Shown here: piece after piece, positions 43,970 to 52,498 of the stretch
How positions within the stretch are numbered: position 1 is the first letter of the stretch
How the letters are laid out: each line of letters opens with the position of its first letter
Assembly: GCA_015065785.1 (NCBI GenBank)
Contig: SVPR01000002.1
Span: 1-64,000, forward strand
Reading direction: 5' to 3'
Origin: Oscillospiraceae bacterium
GTDB taxonomy: Bacteria; Bacillota; Clostridia; Oscillospirales; Acutalibacteraceae
DNA length: 64,000 nucleotides
Made by a program: the position numbers and the translations under genes
The notes under the pieces: model-generated
Databases searched by the model: none
What the model saw: the letters and a program-made list of their open reading frames with translations, nothing else
What the model was told of the DNA's origin: nothing

Positions 43970-45277
43970 ATGATTCCGTTAATAAAAAATAAAAAAGCTT
44001 CTCGATATGATTCTGCATACAGTTCAAAGCTCTGGCTTTTTGAAGATGTAGAAAAAGAGGAGTATCTTTCTCATTTAGAAGATATAAAATCAAAAGGGTA
44101 TCAGGAAGCTTATAAAACAGATATTGAAGACAATCTTACTTATGTATTTCAAAATGGTGAGAACTTAATTTTCAGTTCATTTTACCCTTGTGATAATACT
44201 GTAAGAACAGTTTTAGAAAATAATAAAAATCTTCCCGAATTTAAAATGCGTGAAGATTTAGCAGAAACGACCAAAACAACTCTCTGGCAGTTTGAGGTTG
44301 ACCATTCTCTCATTGATTGTGGTATGTGCTACATAATCCGTGCTTGTGACGGCTCATTCTTTATAATTGACAGCGCCCACACTTATTCTTGCCGTGATGA
44401 TGAACGAATTCACGAATTTTTAAGAGAGCGTACACCGAAAGGCGAAAAAATAAGAATAGCAGGTTGGTTTTTCAGCCACGGTCACGACGACCACATAACA
44501 CAATTCAAAAACTTCTTAATGTATCATTCAAGTGATGCTATAATTGAGGGGCTTTACTTTAATTTCCCTACATACGACCACCGCGATGCAGGTGAGTGGA
44601 TGGGTGCAGGTGAGGGGTATGTCAGACAGTTCAGAGATGCAATAAAAAAGCGAGATGACATACCTGTTTACACACTTCATTCAGGTCAGACCTTTTTTAT
44701 CAGAAATCTCAGATTCGATGTGCTTTGTTCACATGAGGATGTGTTCCCGAAATCAAATGAAAATTATAACGATTCATCGGTTGTTTTAATGATGACTGCT
44801 GAAAACACGAAGGTCTGCTTCCCAGGGGACGCAGGTCACGAGGAAAGCTATATTTTAGAAAATCGTTATAAAAATGGCTACTTAAAATGCGAAATTATGC
44901 AGTCGGCTCACCACGCTCATTTTGGTACAACTGCTCACTTTTACAGAATGACAAATTCTGAAGTAGCACTTGTTCCGTCAACACAGATTATGTACGACGG
45001 CGATTTAGAAAGATATGAAGCCACACGCGTTATGGCAGATATTGCAAAATATCTCTTTATAGCTTCAAACGGCACCGTTGAAATAGATTTACCATATAAA
45101 TCCGGTGAATTTAAGCTTCACCCAGATGAAACTTTCGAGAACTTCCAGGGTATTAACGACCTCTGGTCTTATGAATACACCGAGGAACGAAAAAAACAGC
45201 TTTATAAAGAGTACTTGGAGCGTGGAGGAAAACCGATTCAGGAGTACGACTCCTGGAATGCAGAATTTTGTAATTAA
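43970..45277 (+). CDS. MBL-fold metal-dependent hydrolase
   Basis: 435 residues. A metallo-beta-lactamase fold domain begins about residue 105; the metal motif HGHDDH spans H170-H175, followed by FPGDAGHEE (Asp ligand) and QSAHHAHFG (His). ComEC/RNase-Z-like arrangement without a membrane part. The N-terminal 100 residues are an unassigned alpha/beta segment. It follows the phosphatase gene by 20 bases. The stop codon (45275-45277) lies inside the first heptamer of the downstream repeat, so the last residues may have been changed by the element. Substrate unknown. Confidence 0.85.
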   Translation: MIPLIKNKKASRYDSAYSSKLWLFEDVEKEEYLSHLEDIKSKGYQEAYKTDIEDNLTYVFQNGENLIFSSFYPCDNTVRTVLENNKNLPEFKMREDLAETTKTTLWQFEVDHSLIDCGMCYIIRACDGSFFIIDSAHTYSCRDDERIHEFLRERTPKGEKIRIAGWFFSHGHDDHITQFKNFLMYHSSDAIIEGLYFNFPTYDHRDAGEWMGAGEGYVRQFRDAIKKRDDIPVYTLHSGQTFFIRNLRFDVLCSHEDVFPKSNENYNDSSVVLMMTAENTKVCFPGDAGHEESYILENRYKNGYLKCEIMQSAHHAHFGTTAHFYRMTNSEVALVPSTQIMYDGDLERYEATRVMADIAKYLFIASNGTVEIDLPYKSGEFKLHPDETFENFQGINDLWSYEYTEERKKQLYKEYLERGGKPIQEYDSWNAEFCN

Positions 45278-45500
45278 AAATTAAAAATGAAAAATTGAAA
45301 ATTTCGGAACTGCGTTGGCAATTATAATTCGGAATGCGTAATGCGTAATTCGGAATTGAAGGGTCTGCGACGCAATTATAATTGAATAACAAAAAGATAA
45401 GTTCTATCATTTAAAGTTTGTTGTAAACTAAAAATGATAGAACTTTTTCTGTTTTCTGTTTCCTGCTTTCTGCTTCCTGCTTTCTGTTTCCTTTTTTCTG
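45272..45500. repeat. Nested palindromic element with heptamer arrays (copy C)
   Basis: Left to right: AATTAAA/AATGAAA array (45272-45299) overlapping the MBL stop; mini-hairpin AAC-TGC-GTT (45308-45316); array TTCGGAA/TGCGTAA x4 (45329-45356); mini-hairpin GTC-TGC-GAC (45363-45371); 43-nt core palindrome (45401-45443, one inner base different from copies A and B); eight units TTTTCTG/CTTCCTG/CTTTCTG (45445-45500). Confidence 0.88.
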
Positions 45501-45550
45501 AATAAAAAACACTTTTCCTGAAACAATAGTAAAAAAGGAAGGGTGATTTT

Positions 45551-45856
45551 ATGAGTATTGCATTAAATTTATATTATAAAGGTAAAAATGGCAGTGCTAA
45601 AAGATTTACAGAAGAAATAGAAAAAAGTGGCTTGGCAGATAAAATCAGAAACCAGCCGGGTAACGAGTGCTACGAATATTTTACATCAATGAAAGATAAA
45701 GAAACGATTTTGCTTGTTGACCGTTGGGAAGATGATGACGCTTTACACTTTCACCACGATTCATCAGATATGATTAAAATAGGAGAGCTTAAAGATAAAT
45801 ATGACCTTGAGCTTAAAGTAGAAAGATATGTTACTGAAAAGGAAAGATGCGAGTAA
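45551..45856 (+). CDS. Antibiotic biosynthesis monooxygenase-fold (YgiN-like) protein
   Basis: 101 residues. ABM-fold ferredoxin-like alpha/beta protein: a helix around 13-30 (GSAKRFTEEIEKSG), GNECYEYF, LVDRWEDDDALHFHHDS and a last strand KVERY. Family members are small dimeric quinol monooxygenases or heme-degrading enzymes without cofactor. RBS GGAAGGGTG. Stand-alone between two repeat elements. Substrate unknown. Confidence 0.85.
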   Translation: MSIALNLYYKGKNGSAKRFTEEIEKSGLADKIRNQPGNECYEYFTSMKDKETILLVDRWEDDDALHFHHDSSDMIKIGELKDKYDLELKVERYVTEKERCE

Positions 45857-45859
45857 TAA

Positions 45860-46172
45860 GAATGCAGAATGCAGAGTGCAGAATGCAGAATTGTGGGTCT
45901 GCGACGCTATTATAAGAATGCAGAATGCAGAGTGCAGAATGCAGAATTTCGGGGCCTGCGGCCAGCTATTATAATAATTTGTTGTAACAGTTTATTTGTC
46001 GTTTCTTTTATTATTTATTTTATCTTCTTTATTCTAAAAAAACGAACTACATTCTATCATTTGAGGTTTACAATAACCTGTAAATGAAAGAATGTAGTTT
46101 TCTTTATAAATATCTAATTATAATCAACGCGTAGCGTTCCGAAATTTTCAATTTTCCATTTTCAATTTTTAA
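45860..46172. repeat. Nested palindromic element with heptamer arrays (copy D)
   Basis: Two GAATGCA/GAGTGCA arrays of four units (45860-45887 and 45916-45943), each followed by a mini-hairpin: GTC-TGC-GAC (45897-45905), and GGCC-TGC-GGCC (45953-45963). Then a 51-nt core palindrome (46047-46097, CTACATTCTATCATTT...), mini-hairpin AACGC-GTA-GCGTT (46126-46138), CCGAAA, and array TTTTCAA/TTTTCCA x4 (46145-46172). Right array word differs from the left ones. Confidence 0.87.
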
Positions 46173-46207
46173 TTACAATTGCATTGCAGATTCTTTACTC
46201 ATCACTT

Positions 46208-47170
46208 TTAAGGATTACAACTCTTGCACGGCTCATATCCGTCAGAAATCAACTCATTTCTGTTACCATTGAATTCTTTTTTGTTCTTTTCGGACATTCT
46301 TCCAACTGATGAGCAATCGGAGTAATGGAACTTTTTAGAGCCGGTATTTAAAATATAAGCTGCACTTTTTTTGTCATCTTCTCTGACAGGTGATTCGGTT
46401 GGTTTTGCAATTAAATAGCTTTCTCCGGTTTCGTAGTCAATTTTAATTGATGGCTGTGCGTTGTAGCAAAATACATTAAAGCAGATACCCTCGCCGTTAT
46501 CTTCAACGGAAAAGCCTTCCATTTTAACGCCCTTTGCGAGAAGATTGTCACCCTCGAAAACAGGTGTAACCCTGTACATAACATGGTTTCCTGTTTCTTT
46601 AATATAGTCGGCAACCATATTTTCAAAAGGTAGCATACCCTGAATGTTTAAATATCTTGTGCCGGTTATAAGGTTCTTTTCATTTGCGTTTTCGCCCGAA
46701 AGCTGAAAGCCTATTAAATGGCAACGGTTATATAAATATTTACCGTCAACACAGTCATATTTTACAGAATGCCAACCGCTTGGCTTAATCATTCCTATTT
46801 CGCCACGCTCCTCAGTTGGCATTGTTTCAAGACCTAAACACGCAAAAGCAACACCACAACGACCTGAATAATCTAAATTCGTGTAATCTTCAAAGGCTCT
46901 TGTTGTTATTTCTGTGCTTTTGAATTCGGGGATATTGTTGTTAAGTGTAACATAAGCCTTGCCATTGAAGTCTGGGATGCTTTCATCAGAAATAACTGAA
47001 TTTGTTGTTTCCTTTGTGGTTGGAATCGTATTATGAGTTGTTTCAATTTCTGTTGTAGTAATGTTTTCAATTTTAAATTCGGTTGTTTCTGTATTGGGTG
47101 TTCCACCACAAGCAGAAAGTGTTAAAATAACTGAAATTAAAAGAGTAACTAATCTAAAATGCTTTTTCAT
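46208..47170 (-). CDS. Secreted lipoprotein DNA/RNA non-specific endonuclease
   Basis: 320 residues. Lipoprotein signal with lipobox LSAC (Cys about residue 21), a Thr-rich linker (about 28-65), then an EndA/NucA-like beta-beta-alpha-metal nuclease: YNRCHLIGFQL (DRGH-like catalytic motif with His), NEKNLITGTRYLN (Asn metal ligand) and HVMYRVTPVF. A C-terminal Ada-like YILNTGSKKFHYSDC...CKSC zinc-binding motif closes it. Likely degrades extracellular nucleic acid or aids DNA uptake at the membrane surface. The ATG overlaps the end of the upstream small gene (ATGA). Confidence 0.92.
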   Translation of the reverse strand: MKKHFRLVTLLISVILTLSACGGTPNTETTEFKIENITTTEIETTHNTIPTTKETTNSVISDESIPDFNGKAYVTLNNNIPEFKSTEITTRAFEDYTNLDYSGRCGVAFACLGLETMPTEERGEIGMIKPSGWHSVKYDCVDGKYLYNRCHLIGFQLSGENANEKNLITGTRYLNIQGMLPFENMVADYIKETGNHVMYRVTPVFEGDNLLAKGVKMEGFSVEDNGEGICFNVFCYNAQPSIKIDYETGESYLIAKPTESPVREDDKKSAAYILNTGSKKFHYSDCSSVGRMSEKNKKEFNGNRNELISDGYEPCKSCNP

Positions 47171-47571
47171 AATGAATATATTTCCCTTGTTATTTTATCG
47201 TGAGAGTTGCCCGTGAATTCTTTTGCTTCTGTCAATTTAAAATTACTTAAATCTGAATTGAAATAAAAGTCAGCAGGGTAAGCTCTGTTCCAGTGGTAAA
47301 TTATAAATTTGTTTATTTTGTCTTTGAATTCTGATAAATCAACATTTTCAACAAAGCAAAGGTCATTTTCTTTTGCATTATTCAAAAATGAATCACTGAT
47401 TATAATGTTATTCTCATAATCACTGAAAATTGTCTTTGAAAACTCATTTATTAAAATTTTACTGCCATTTGAGTATTTAATCAAATCATAAATAACTGCT
47501 TTATCTCTGCTTTGTCTTCGGTTATTAAATAACATTCCGTCATTATCATCTATACAAACTACAATAATCAT
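47167..47571 (-). CDS. Conserved protein of unknown function
   Basis: 134 residues from the ATG at 47571 (MIIVVCIDDNDG), which has AGGAG 6 nt upstream. No signal peptide or membrane helix. Recognisable patterns are CIDDNDGMLFNNRRQSRDKAV and a C-terminal WNRAYPADFYF. Similar proteins are common in Clostridia, sometimes carrying an unsupported ribonuclease label; I would not assign a function. Fourfold overlap (ATGA) with the nuclease gene downstream suggests they are made together. Confidence 0.7.
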   Translation of the reverse strand: MIIVVCIDDNDGMLFNNRRQSRDKAVIYDLIKYSNGSKILINEFSKTIFSDYENNIIISDSFLNNAKENDLCFVENVDLSEFKDKINKFIIYHWNRAYPADFYFNSDLSNFKLTEAKEFTGNSHDKITREIYSL

Positions 47572-47588
47572 AAGCTTCTCCTGTTTTC

Positions 47589-47616
47589 TAGTCCCTAGCA
47601 CCTAGTCCCTGTTATC
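47589..47616. repeat. Short heptamer array (TAGTCCC)
   Basis: TAGTCCC, TAGCACC, TAGTCCC, TGTTATC in phase; the reverse complement of the TRGGGAC word at 3483. It sits between two minus-strand genes and overlaps the stop codon of the PHP gene (complement of 47612-47614). Confidence 0.75.
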
Positions 47617-48304
47617 TGGTGTGCTTAAACTCCGCCTTATAAAGACTGTAGTTAAGCGCTTTTAATTCTCTTAAAAGGTCGTCGTTTGTCTTGATTTCGT
47701 TGTTAAAATAAACGCCACCGTGTGCTAAATCTTCAATTTCGTGGAAGTCAGAGCCTGCAACTACAATATCTTTATTGTGGAATTTTGCCCAGGCTTCTGC
47801 AATAGGGTTAGAAGAATAATGACGAGGGTTGCCGTTAAATACCTCGTAGCCGTCAAGAATTTCCCAATCCTCAACAGTTAAACCGCGTCTGAATGGGTGC
47901 GCTTGTAAAAATAAAAGTCCGTTTTCCTTGCAGAGCTTAGAAAAATCCTCTGGCGAATACGCCATTAAATCGCCGTTGCTTCTCAAGAATTCTTCAGTAA
48001 CACCGTAAACTAAATAGTCGTTTTCGCTATCATAAAAGTTAATTTCCATACCAAGCAAAACAACCATTTTACCGTCTAATTCTTCTTTTAAAATGTTGTA
48101 GCCCTCTAAAAAATGGTCAACCTTTTTGTCCCATTCTGCATTTTTGTGCTCAGGCTTTCTGAATGCAGAGTTGTTCATATGGTCTGTAACAACAATCCCG
48201 TCATAATCAGTTGCAAGATAAAGCTTGGCAATCTGCTTTGCAGGAATATTGGCACATCTGCTCACTTCGTCAGTGTGTAAATGCATTTCAAATAAATAGC
48301 TCAT
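47612..48304 (-). CDS. PHP-domain phosphoesterase
   Basis: 230 residues. Polymerase-and-histidinol-phosphatase domain with the metal motifs in order: MHLHTD, VTDHMN, LLGMEINF, LQAHPFR and GSDFHEIED. Members hydrolyse phosphoesters such as histidinol phosphate or oligonucleotides; without his genes nearby the substrate cannot be named. RBS CAGGAG 9 nt from the ATG. It has its own promoter at 48337-48365, and its stop lies in a heptamer array. Confidence 0.9.
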   Translation of the reverse strand: MSYLFEMHLHTDEVSRCANIPAKQIAKLYLATDYDGIVVTDHMNNSAFRKPEHKNAEWDKKVDHFLEGYNILKEELDGKMVVLLGMEINFYDSENDYLVYGVTEEFLRSNGDLMAYSPEDFSKLCKENGLLFLQAHPFRRGLTVEDWEILDGYEVFNGNPRHYSSNPIAEAWAKFHNKDIVVAGSDFHEIEDLAHGGVYFNNEIKTNDDLLRELKALNYSLYKAEFKHTR

Positions 48305-48336
48305 AATATATAAACTCCTGAAAAGAATTTTAAATA

Positions 48337-48365
48337 ATTATATTCTTTTTTTGTTTTATTGTCTA
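48337..48365 (-). promoter_or_regulatory. Promoter of the PHP gene
   Basis: TAGACA (complement of 48360-48365), 17-bp spacer, TATAAT (complement of 48337-48342). Divergent from the promoter at 48374. Confidence 0.7.
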
Positions 48366-48373
48366 CACAAGTA

Positions 48374-48401
48374 TTGAAAAAATTCAAAAAAATGTTATTA
48401 T
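48374..48401 (+). promoter_or_regulatory. Promoter of the Gfo/Idh/MocA gene
   Basis: TTGAAA (48374-48379), 16-bp spacer, TATTAT (48396-48401). Confidence 0.55.
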
Positions 48402-48438
48402 ATAAGTATGTAAAAATTTCTTTGTAGAGGTGTTTATT

Positions 48439-49509
48439 ATGTCAAAAATAAAAGCAGCAATTATCGGTACCGGTGGAATCAGTAATGAGCATATTAAAGG
48501 TTATTTAAAAAATGAGAATGTTGAGCTTTACGCATTCTGTGATATAAACGAAAAACAGCTTAACTTAATGGCAGAGGAATATGGTATTCCGAAAGAAAGA
48601 TGCTTTTTAGATAAAGATGAAATGTTAAAGGCACTTCCTGAAATTGATGTTGTAAGTGTCTGCACCTGGAACAGTGCTCATGCAGAATGTACTATTGCAG
48701 CGCTTAATGCCGGTAAAGATGTTCTTTGTGAAAAGCCAATGGCTATGAATGCGGCAGAAGCAGAGAAAATGCTTGAGGCTGCAAAGAGAAATAATAAGCA
48801 TCTTCAGATTGGCTTTGTAAGAAGATATGGTAACGATGCTGATATAATGAAAGATTTTATTGATGCAGATTACTTTGGCGATATTTATTACGCAAAGGCT
48901 ACATATTTAAGAAGAAACGGCAACCCTGGTGGTTGGTTTGGTGACAAATCCCGTTCAGGTGGCGGTCCGCTTATTGATTTAGGCGTTCATGTAATAGATT
49001 TAGTTCGTTACCTCTGCGGTAATCCGAAACCTGTTTCTGTTTATGGTGCTACATTCCAGAAGCTTTTTAATCGTCCTGATATTAAAGGCAGCAAGGGTTA
49101 CAACTCAGTTTCAGCAGGCGAAAATGATATTTGCGATGTTGAAGATTTAGCCAGTGCTTTAATTCGTTTTGATAACGGATTAGTTCTTTCAGTTGAAGCA
49201 AGCTTTTCACTCAATATTAAAAATCCTAAGGGCGATATTGAGTTCTTTGGCACAAAGGCTGGTGCAAAGCTTGACCCTGAGGTTGAAATTTTCACTGACG
49301 AGCAAGGCTATTTAGTAAATGTTTCATTTGATAAAGAAACATCATTAAACTTTGACGGTCTTTTTGCAAGAGAAATTAACCACTTTGTAGATTGCTCAAT
49401 GAATAATGTTCCTTGCAGAGCACCTGCAGAAGATGGCGTATGGCTTATGAAAATTTTAGATGCAATTTATGAATCAGCAAAAACAGGCCACGAAGTAATT
49501 ATAAAATAA
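48439..49509 (+). CDS. Gfo/Idh/MocA-family oxidoreductase
   Basis: 356 residues from the ATG at 48439; a GTG at 48430 falls inside the AGAGGTG Shine-Dalgarno. Rossmann NAD(P) domain with AIIGTGGISNEHI (residues 4-17), the CEKPMAMN motif with catalytic Lys, and the C-terminal GGPLIDLGVHVIDLVRYL, with Asp/His of the active site. It oxidises or reduces a sugar or cyclitol hydroxyl with NAD(P). Probably works with a sugar isomerase, though none is adjacent. Followed at 28 bases by the zinc-ribbon gene. Confidence 0.93.
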   Translation: MSKIKAAIIGTGGISNEHIKGYLKNENVELYAFCDINEKQLNLMAEEYGIPKERCFLDKDEMLKALPEIDVVSVCTWNSAHAECTIAALNAGKDVLCEKPMAMNAAEAEKMLEAAKRNNKHLQIGFVRRYGNDADIMKDFIDADYFGDIYYAKATYLRRNGNPGGWFGDKSRSGGGPLIDLGVHVIDLVRYLCGNPKPVSVYGATFQKLFNRPDIKGSKGYNSVSAGENDICDVEDLASALIRFDNGLVLSVEASFSLNIKNPKGDIEFFGTKAGAKLDPEVEIFTDEQGYLVNVSFDKETSLNFDGLFAREINHFVDCSMNNVPCRAPAEDGVWLMKILDAIYESAKTGHEVIIK

Positions 49510-49537
49510 TTAAACCTTGTGAAAGGGTGGAAGAATT

Positions 49538-50668
49538 ATGCATAAGTGTGACAGCTGCGGTAAAGTTGTAGTAAATGAGCAGGATTATATGTGCCCGCAC
49601 TGCGGTGCAGTAACAAAAAAACACTGCGACCATTCAAATCATTTGCCTGATGATAAATATAACAGAACTAATGCATATAATACAAACAGCAACTATAATA
49701 ACCCGACTCCACATAAAAGCAAAACTTATGATTATACACCTGCACCGAAAACAAATGAGAGTCAGAAGTTTGATATTAACGATTTAGCAAATATTAAAAA
49801 TGTAGAAGATGCGAAACGAGTTGCTAAAAAAGCATTTATAGAGCAGGACCAGAACGGCAGAAAGAAATTTAAGCCACTTGCAATTGTACTAATTGTAATC
49901 TTCGCAGTTAACATTTTTGGTAATATTTTAGATGTTGCTGATAGTGCAATTGACATTGCGTTTGATGAAATAGAAGAAGTGGTTTCTATGGACTCTATAG
50001 ATGACTATAGGGATGGTTATGTCGAAGACCTTTATGGTGTTTCAGAATTAGAAAACTCTATTTATACTGATTATGATACAGTTTATTCTTATGTTGCTTC
50101 TGCTAATGTACAGAGTGCTTATCTTGATACATGGAATGATATTCTTGAAATTCAACTTTCAGGGATTGGTTTCAATAAATTAAGTATCAATATAGAAAAA
50201 GATGGAATTTCATACAAAAAGCTTACTGAGAGTTCTTTTGTAGTGCTTTGTGAGGTATCATTTATTACAAGTGATTCTATTGATGAATTTGAAGCATCAG
50301 TTGAAGAAACTGATACGATTTTAAGTTATGCCGAACACGCAAAATTTAAGGGTTATTTATCAGGTGACGGTGTTTTGAGTTTAGAGGGTATTGCTTCAAA
50401 ACTTGATGAATATGATGAAGATGTTTATTTTGAAATACGAAGAGTAACAGTTTTAACTGAAATTGGTGTGGACTGTTATAATGGTGACTACGATATAACA
50501 CCTAATATTATAAGGTGCGATTCTTTTGGTGATTGTAATTTTTATGAGTATCAGGATGTTGCAGATGAAACTTTAGCGAGAGAACATTTTGAAATGGTTG
50601 TGTTAACTGAATATGAGGGTTACGATTTACAGGATGAATCATCTTATGATGAAATAATAGAATTTTAA
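49538..50668 (+). CDS. Zinc-ribbon membrane protein of unknown function
   Basis: 376 residues. N-terminal zinc ribbon CDSC...CPHC (4-25), an Asn/Tyr-rich linker (about 35-80), one membrane helix (about 113-135, LAIVLIVIFAVNIFG) and an acidic soluble domain (about 140-376) with no recognised family. Zinc-ribbon-TM-unknown build is frequent in gut Clostridia. The C-terminal part is strongly acidic, suggesting an extracellular location. RBS GGGTGG. The next gene starts one base after its stop. Confidence 0.75.
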   Translation: MHKCDSCGKVVVNEQDYMCPHCGAVTKKHCDHSNHLPDDKYNRTNAYNTNSNYNNPTPHKSKTYDYTPAPKTNESQKFDINDLANIKNVEDAKRVAKKAFIEQDQNGRKKFKPLAIVLIVIFAVNIFGNILDVADSAIDIAFDEIEEVVSMDSIDDYRDGYVEDLYGVSELENSIYTDYDTVYSYVASANVQSAYLDTWNDILEIQLSGIGFNKLSINIEKDGISYKKLTESSFVVLCEVSFITSDSIDEFEASVEETDTILSYAEHAKFKGYLSGDGVLSLEGIASKLDEYDEDVYFEIRRVTVLTEIGVDCYNGDYDITPNIIRCDSFGDCNFYEYQDVADETLAREHFEMVVLTEYEGYDLQDESSYDEIIEF

Positions 50669-50669
50669 T

Positions 50670-51194
50670 ATGAAAAAAACAAGATATACAACAATTTCGG
50701 GAATGGTGTCGGCATTGTCTGTGGTTATAATGCTACTCACAAACATAATGCCGTCTATGATGTATGTAATTCCGATAATAACAGGTGCAATAGTCTTTGC
50801 AGTTCATGAAATAATCGGCAAAAAATGGGCTTTGGGCGTGTTCTTTGTAACAAGCTTTATTTCGTTCATTCTTTTAACTGATAAAGAAGCGGCACTTAAT
50901 TACACATTGTTTTTCGGATATTACCCACTTTTAAAACCAATTTACGAAAAGCTACCAAAAGTGCTTTCGTGGGGTGTAAAGGTTTTAACCTTTAATGCTG
51001 CTCTTGTAGTGATTGGTTTAACAGTGACATTCATTTTTAAGCTACCATTTTTAGATGAAGATTTTGGGGGCTTTACAATCCCTGCATTTGCAATTCTTTT
51101 TAATCTTGTTTTTGTAATGTACGACATTATGTTTACTGTTTTTAAAACGAGATTAAAGCCCGTATTCGATAAATTAAAGAATAAACTCTCTTGA
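50670..51194 (+). CDS. Multi-pass membrane protein of unknown function
   Basis: 174 residues, about five membrane helices (12-28, 32-48, 52-70, 105-128, 135-155). Features FFGYYPLLKPIYEKLP and a Lys-rich C-terminus. I recall similar proteins in many Ruminococcaceae, resembling ECF-type S components in outline, without an assigned substrate. Coupled to the zinc-ribbon gene upstream with no separate promoter; the promoter of the next gene overlaps its stop codon. Confidence 0.7.
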   Translation: MKKTRYTTISGMVSALSVVIMLLTNIMPSMMYVIPIITGAIVFAVHEIIGKKWALGVFFVTSFISFILLTDKEAALNYTLFFGYYPLLKPIYEKLPKVLSWGVKVLTFNAALVVIGLTVTFIFKLPFLDEDFGGFTIPAFAILFNLVFVMYDIMFTVFKTRLKPVFDKLKNKLS

Positions 51195-51219
51195 CTTTTT
51201 ATATTGTAAAGTGTAATAT
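51191..51219 (+). promoter_or_regulatory. Promoter of the PAP2 gene
   Basis: TTGACT (51191-51196) overlaps the stop codon of the preceding gene, 17-bp spacer, TAATAT (51214-51219). Confidence 0.7.
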
Positions 51220-51248
51220 ATTTTTATATTCTTTTAGGAGGCAAAAAT

Positions 51249-51854
51249 ATGGATATTTTTTCAGTATTTACCAATTTCGATTGGTCTGTATTCCAATTGA
51301 TTGAAAAACTCTGGAATCCAGTTCTCGATGCGATTATGGTATTTATCACACATTTAGGTGATGACGGTATTTTCTGGATTGTTTTAGGCTTAATTCTTTG
51401 TGTATTCAAGAAAACAAGAAAATTAGGCGTGCTTGTTATTTTAGGCCTTGGCGTTGCAAGTCTTATCAATAATGTTGTACTTAAACAGCTCTTTGAAAGA
51501 CCAAGACCGTTTAACTTTGAGGGTTGGCCGGGTGAGTTCATTTACCCTGAGCTCGTTGAAAGACCTCACAGCTTCTCATTCCCATCAGGTCACACTTCAT
51601 CATCATTAGGTGCAGCAACACCGCTTCTTATTAAAGCAAACAAAAAATTGGGTATCCCAATGTTTATTTTAGCTGTGCTTGTAGGCTTCTCAAGAGTTTA
51701 CATACATGTTCACTATCCAACAGATGTTATCGTTGGTATGATTGTTGGTATTATTGGTGGTATCTTAGCAGTAGTAGCATTCAAGTATGGTATGGTTTTA
51801 GCAAAGAAACTTCTCGGTGAAGAATTAGTAACAAAAATCTTTGGCGAAATCTGA
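51249..51854 (+). CDS. PAP2-family phosphatase
   Basis: 201 residues, about five membrane helices. All three phosphatase motifs are present: KQLFERPRP, PSGHTSS and SRVYIHVHYPTD. Type 2 phosphatidic-acid phosphatases hydrolyse lipid phosphates such as undecaprenyl diphosphate or phosphatidic acid on the outer membrane face. RBS TAGGAGG. Single gene between its own promoter and a terminator. Confidence 0.92.
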   Translation: MDIFSVFTNFDWSVFQLIEKLWNPVLDAIMVFITHLGDDGIFWIVLGLILCVFKKTRKLGVLVILGLGVASLINNVVLKQLFERPRPFNFEGWPGEFIYPELVERPHSFSFPSGHTSSSLGAATPLLIKANKKLGIPMFILAVLVGFSRVYIHVHYPTDVIVGMIVGIIGGILAVVAFKYGMVLAKKLLGEELVTKIFGEI

Positions 51855-51857
51855 TTT

Positions 51858-51887
51858 AAAAGCACTTGCGAAAGCAAGTGCTTTTTT
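51858..51887 (+). terminator. Intrinsic terminator of the PAP2 gene
   Basis: 12-bp stem (51858-51869 with 51874-51885), GAAA loop and a T-run. Heptamer array follows directly. Confidence 0.9.
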
Positions 51888-51899
51888 AGTTATGAATGC

Positions 51900-51986
51900 A
51901 CTCTGCATTTTGCACTCTGCATTCTGCATTTCTTATGCTTTGCATTCTGCATTTTTCTGAACACTTGCATACTTGCACACTTGCAA
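51900..51986. repeat. Heptamer array (ATTCTGC) plus octamer array (ACTTGCAN)
   Basis: ACTCTGC, ATTTTGC, ACTCTGC, ATTCTGC in phase (51900-51927), another ATTCTGC at 51944, then three octamers ACTTGCAT/C/A (51963-51986). No core palindrome or mini-hairpin was found; a half or decayed element. The hpt promoter starts nine bases later. Confidence 0.75.
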
Positions 51987-51994
51987 CTTTATTA

Positions 51995-52023
51995 TTGACA
52001 CTAATCGACTTTTATGGTATATT
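51995..52023 (+). promoter_or_regulatory. Promoter of the hpt-RR-kinase operon
   Basis: TTGACA (51995-52000), 17-bp spacer, TATATT (52018-52023), about 77 bases before the hpt start. Confidence 0.75.
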
Positions 52024-52099
52024 TAGAATGATAAATATTTAACAGTTATTTCTGCAAATAAATCAAATTTTTATGCAAAAATGACAAACGGGGTGCGGT

Positions 52100-52453
52100 A
52101 TGCAATTTTTAAATTCGTTGAAAGCTTATGGTTGTAATATTGAGGCTGGTCTTGACCGGATGAAAGGCAAGGTTGACTTTTACAAAAGGCTTATTTCTAA
52201 GTTTCCTGAGGTTATTGAAGAGAATGAATTCCGTTCTTTGATAGAATCAAATCAGATTGAAAGAGCGATTGAAAAAACCCATTTAATCAAAGGTGTGACA
52301 GCAAATCTTTCATTTGATTCCCTCTATAAAAGTTACACAAAAATTGTAGATTATTTAAGGCAGGGTAATCCCGAAGCGGCTCTTAAGGAGTTCGATGAAA
52401 TTGAGGGATTACAAAAAGAGCTGGTTGATTTTATTAAAAATAACGCAGGTTGA
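52100..52453 (+). CDS. Histidine phosphotransfer (Hpt) protein
   Basis: 117 residues, all-helical. H61 in EKTHLIKGVTANLSF matches the phosphoryl-accepting His of Hpt domains (HxLKGxxxNLG). It relays phosphate between the hybrid kinase and a response regulator. Upstream of the other two genes in the same direction with a consensus promoter and a weak RBS (CGGGGTG). Confidence 0.85.
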   Translation: MQFLNSLKAYGCNIEAGLDRMKGKVDFYKRLISKFPEVIEENEFRSLIESNQIERAIEKTHLIKGVTANLSFDSLYKSYTKIVDYLRQGNPEAALKEFDEIEGLQKELVDFIKNNAG

Positions 52454-52498
52454 TTTTTATTCCCCCGAAAATCAAATATACATAAGGAGCGAAAAATT

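Noticed and set aside
45869-46087. 72-residue plus-strand ORF
   Set aside because: It lies inside the GAATGCA array and palindrome of copy D; repeat translation only.
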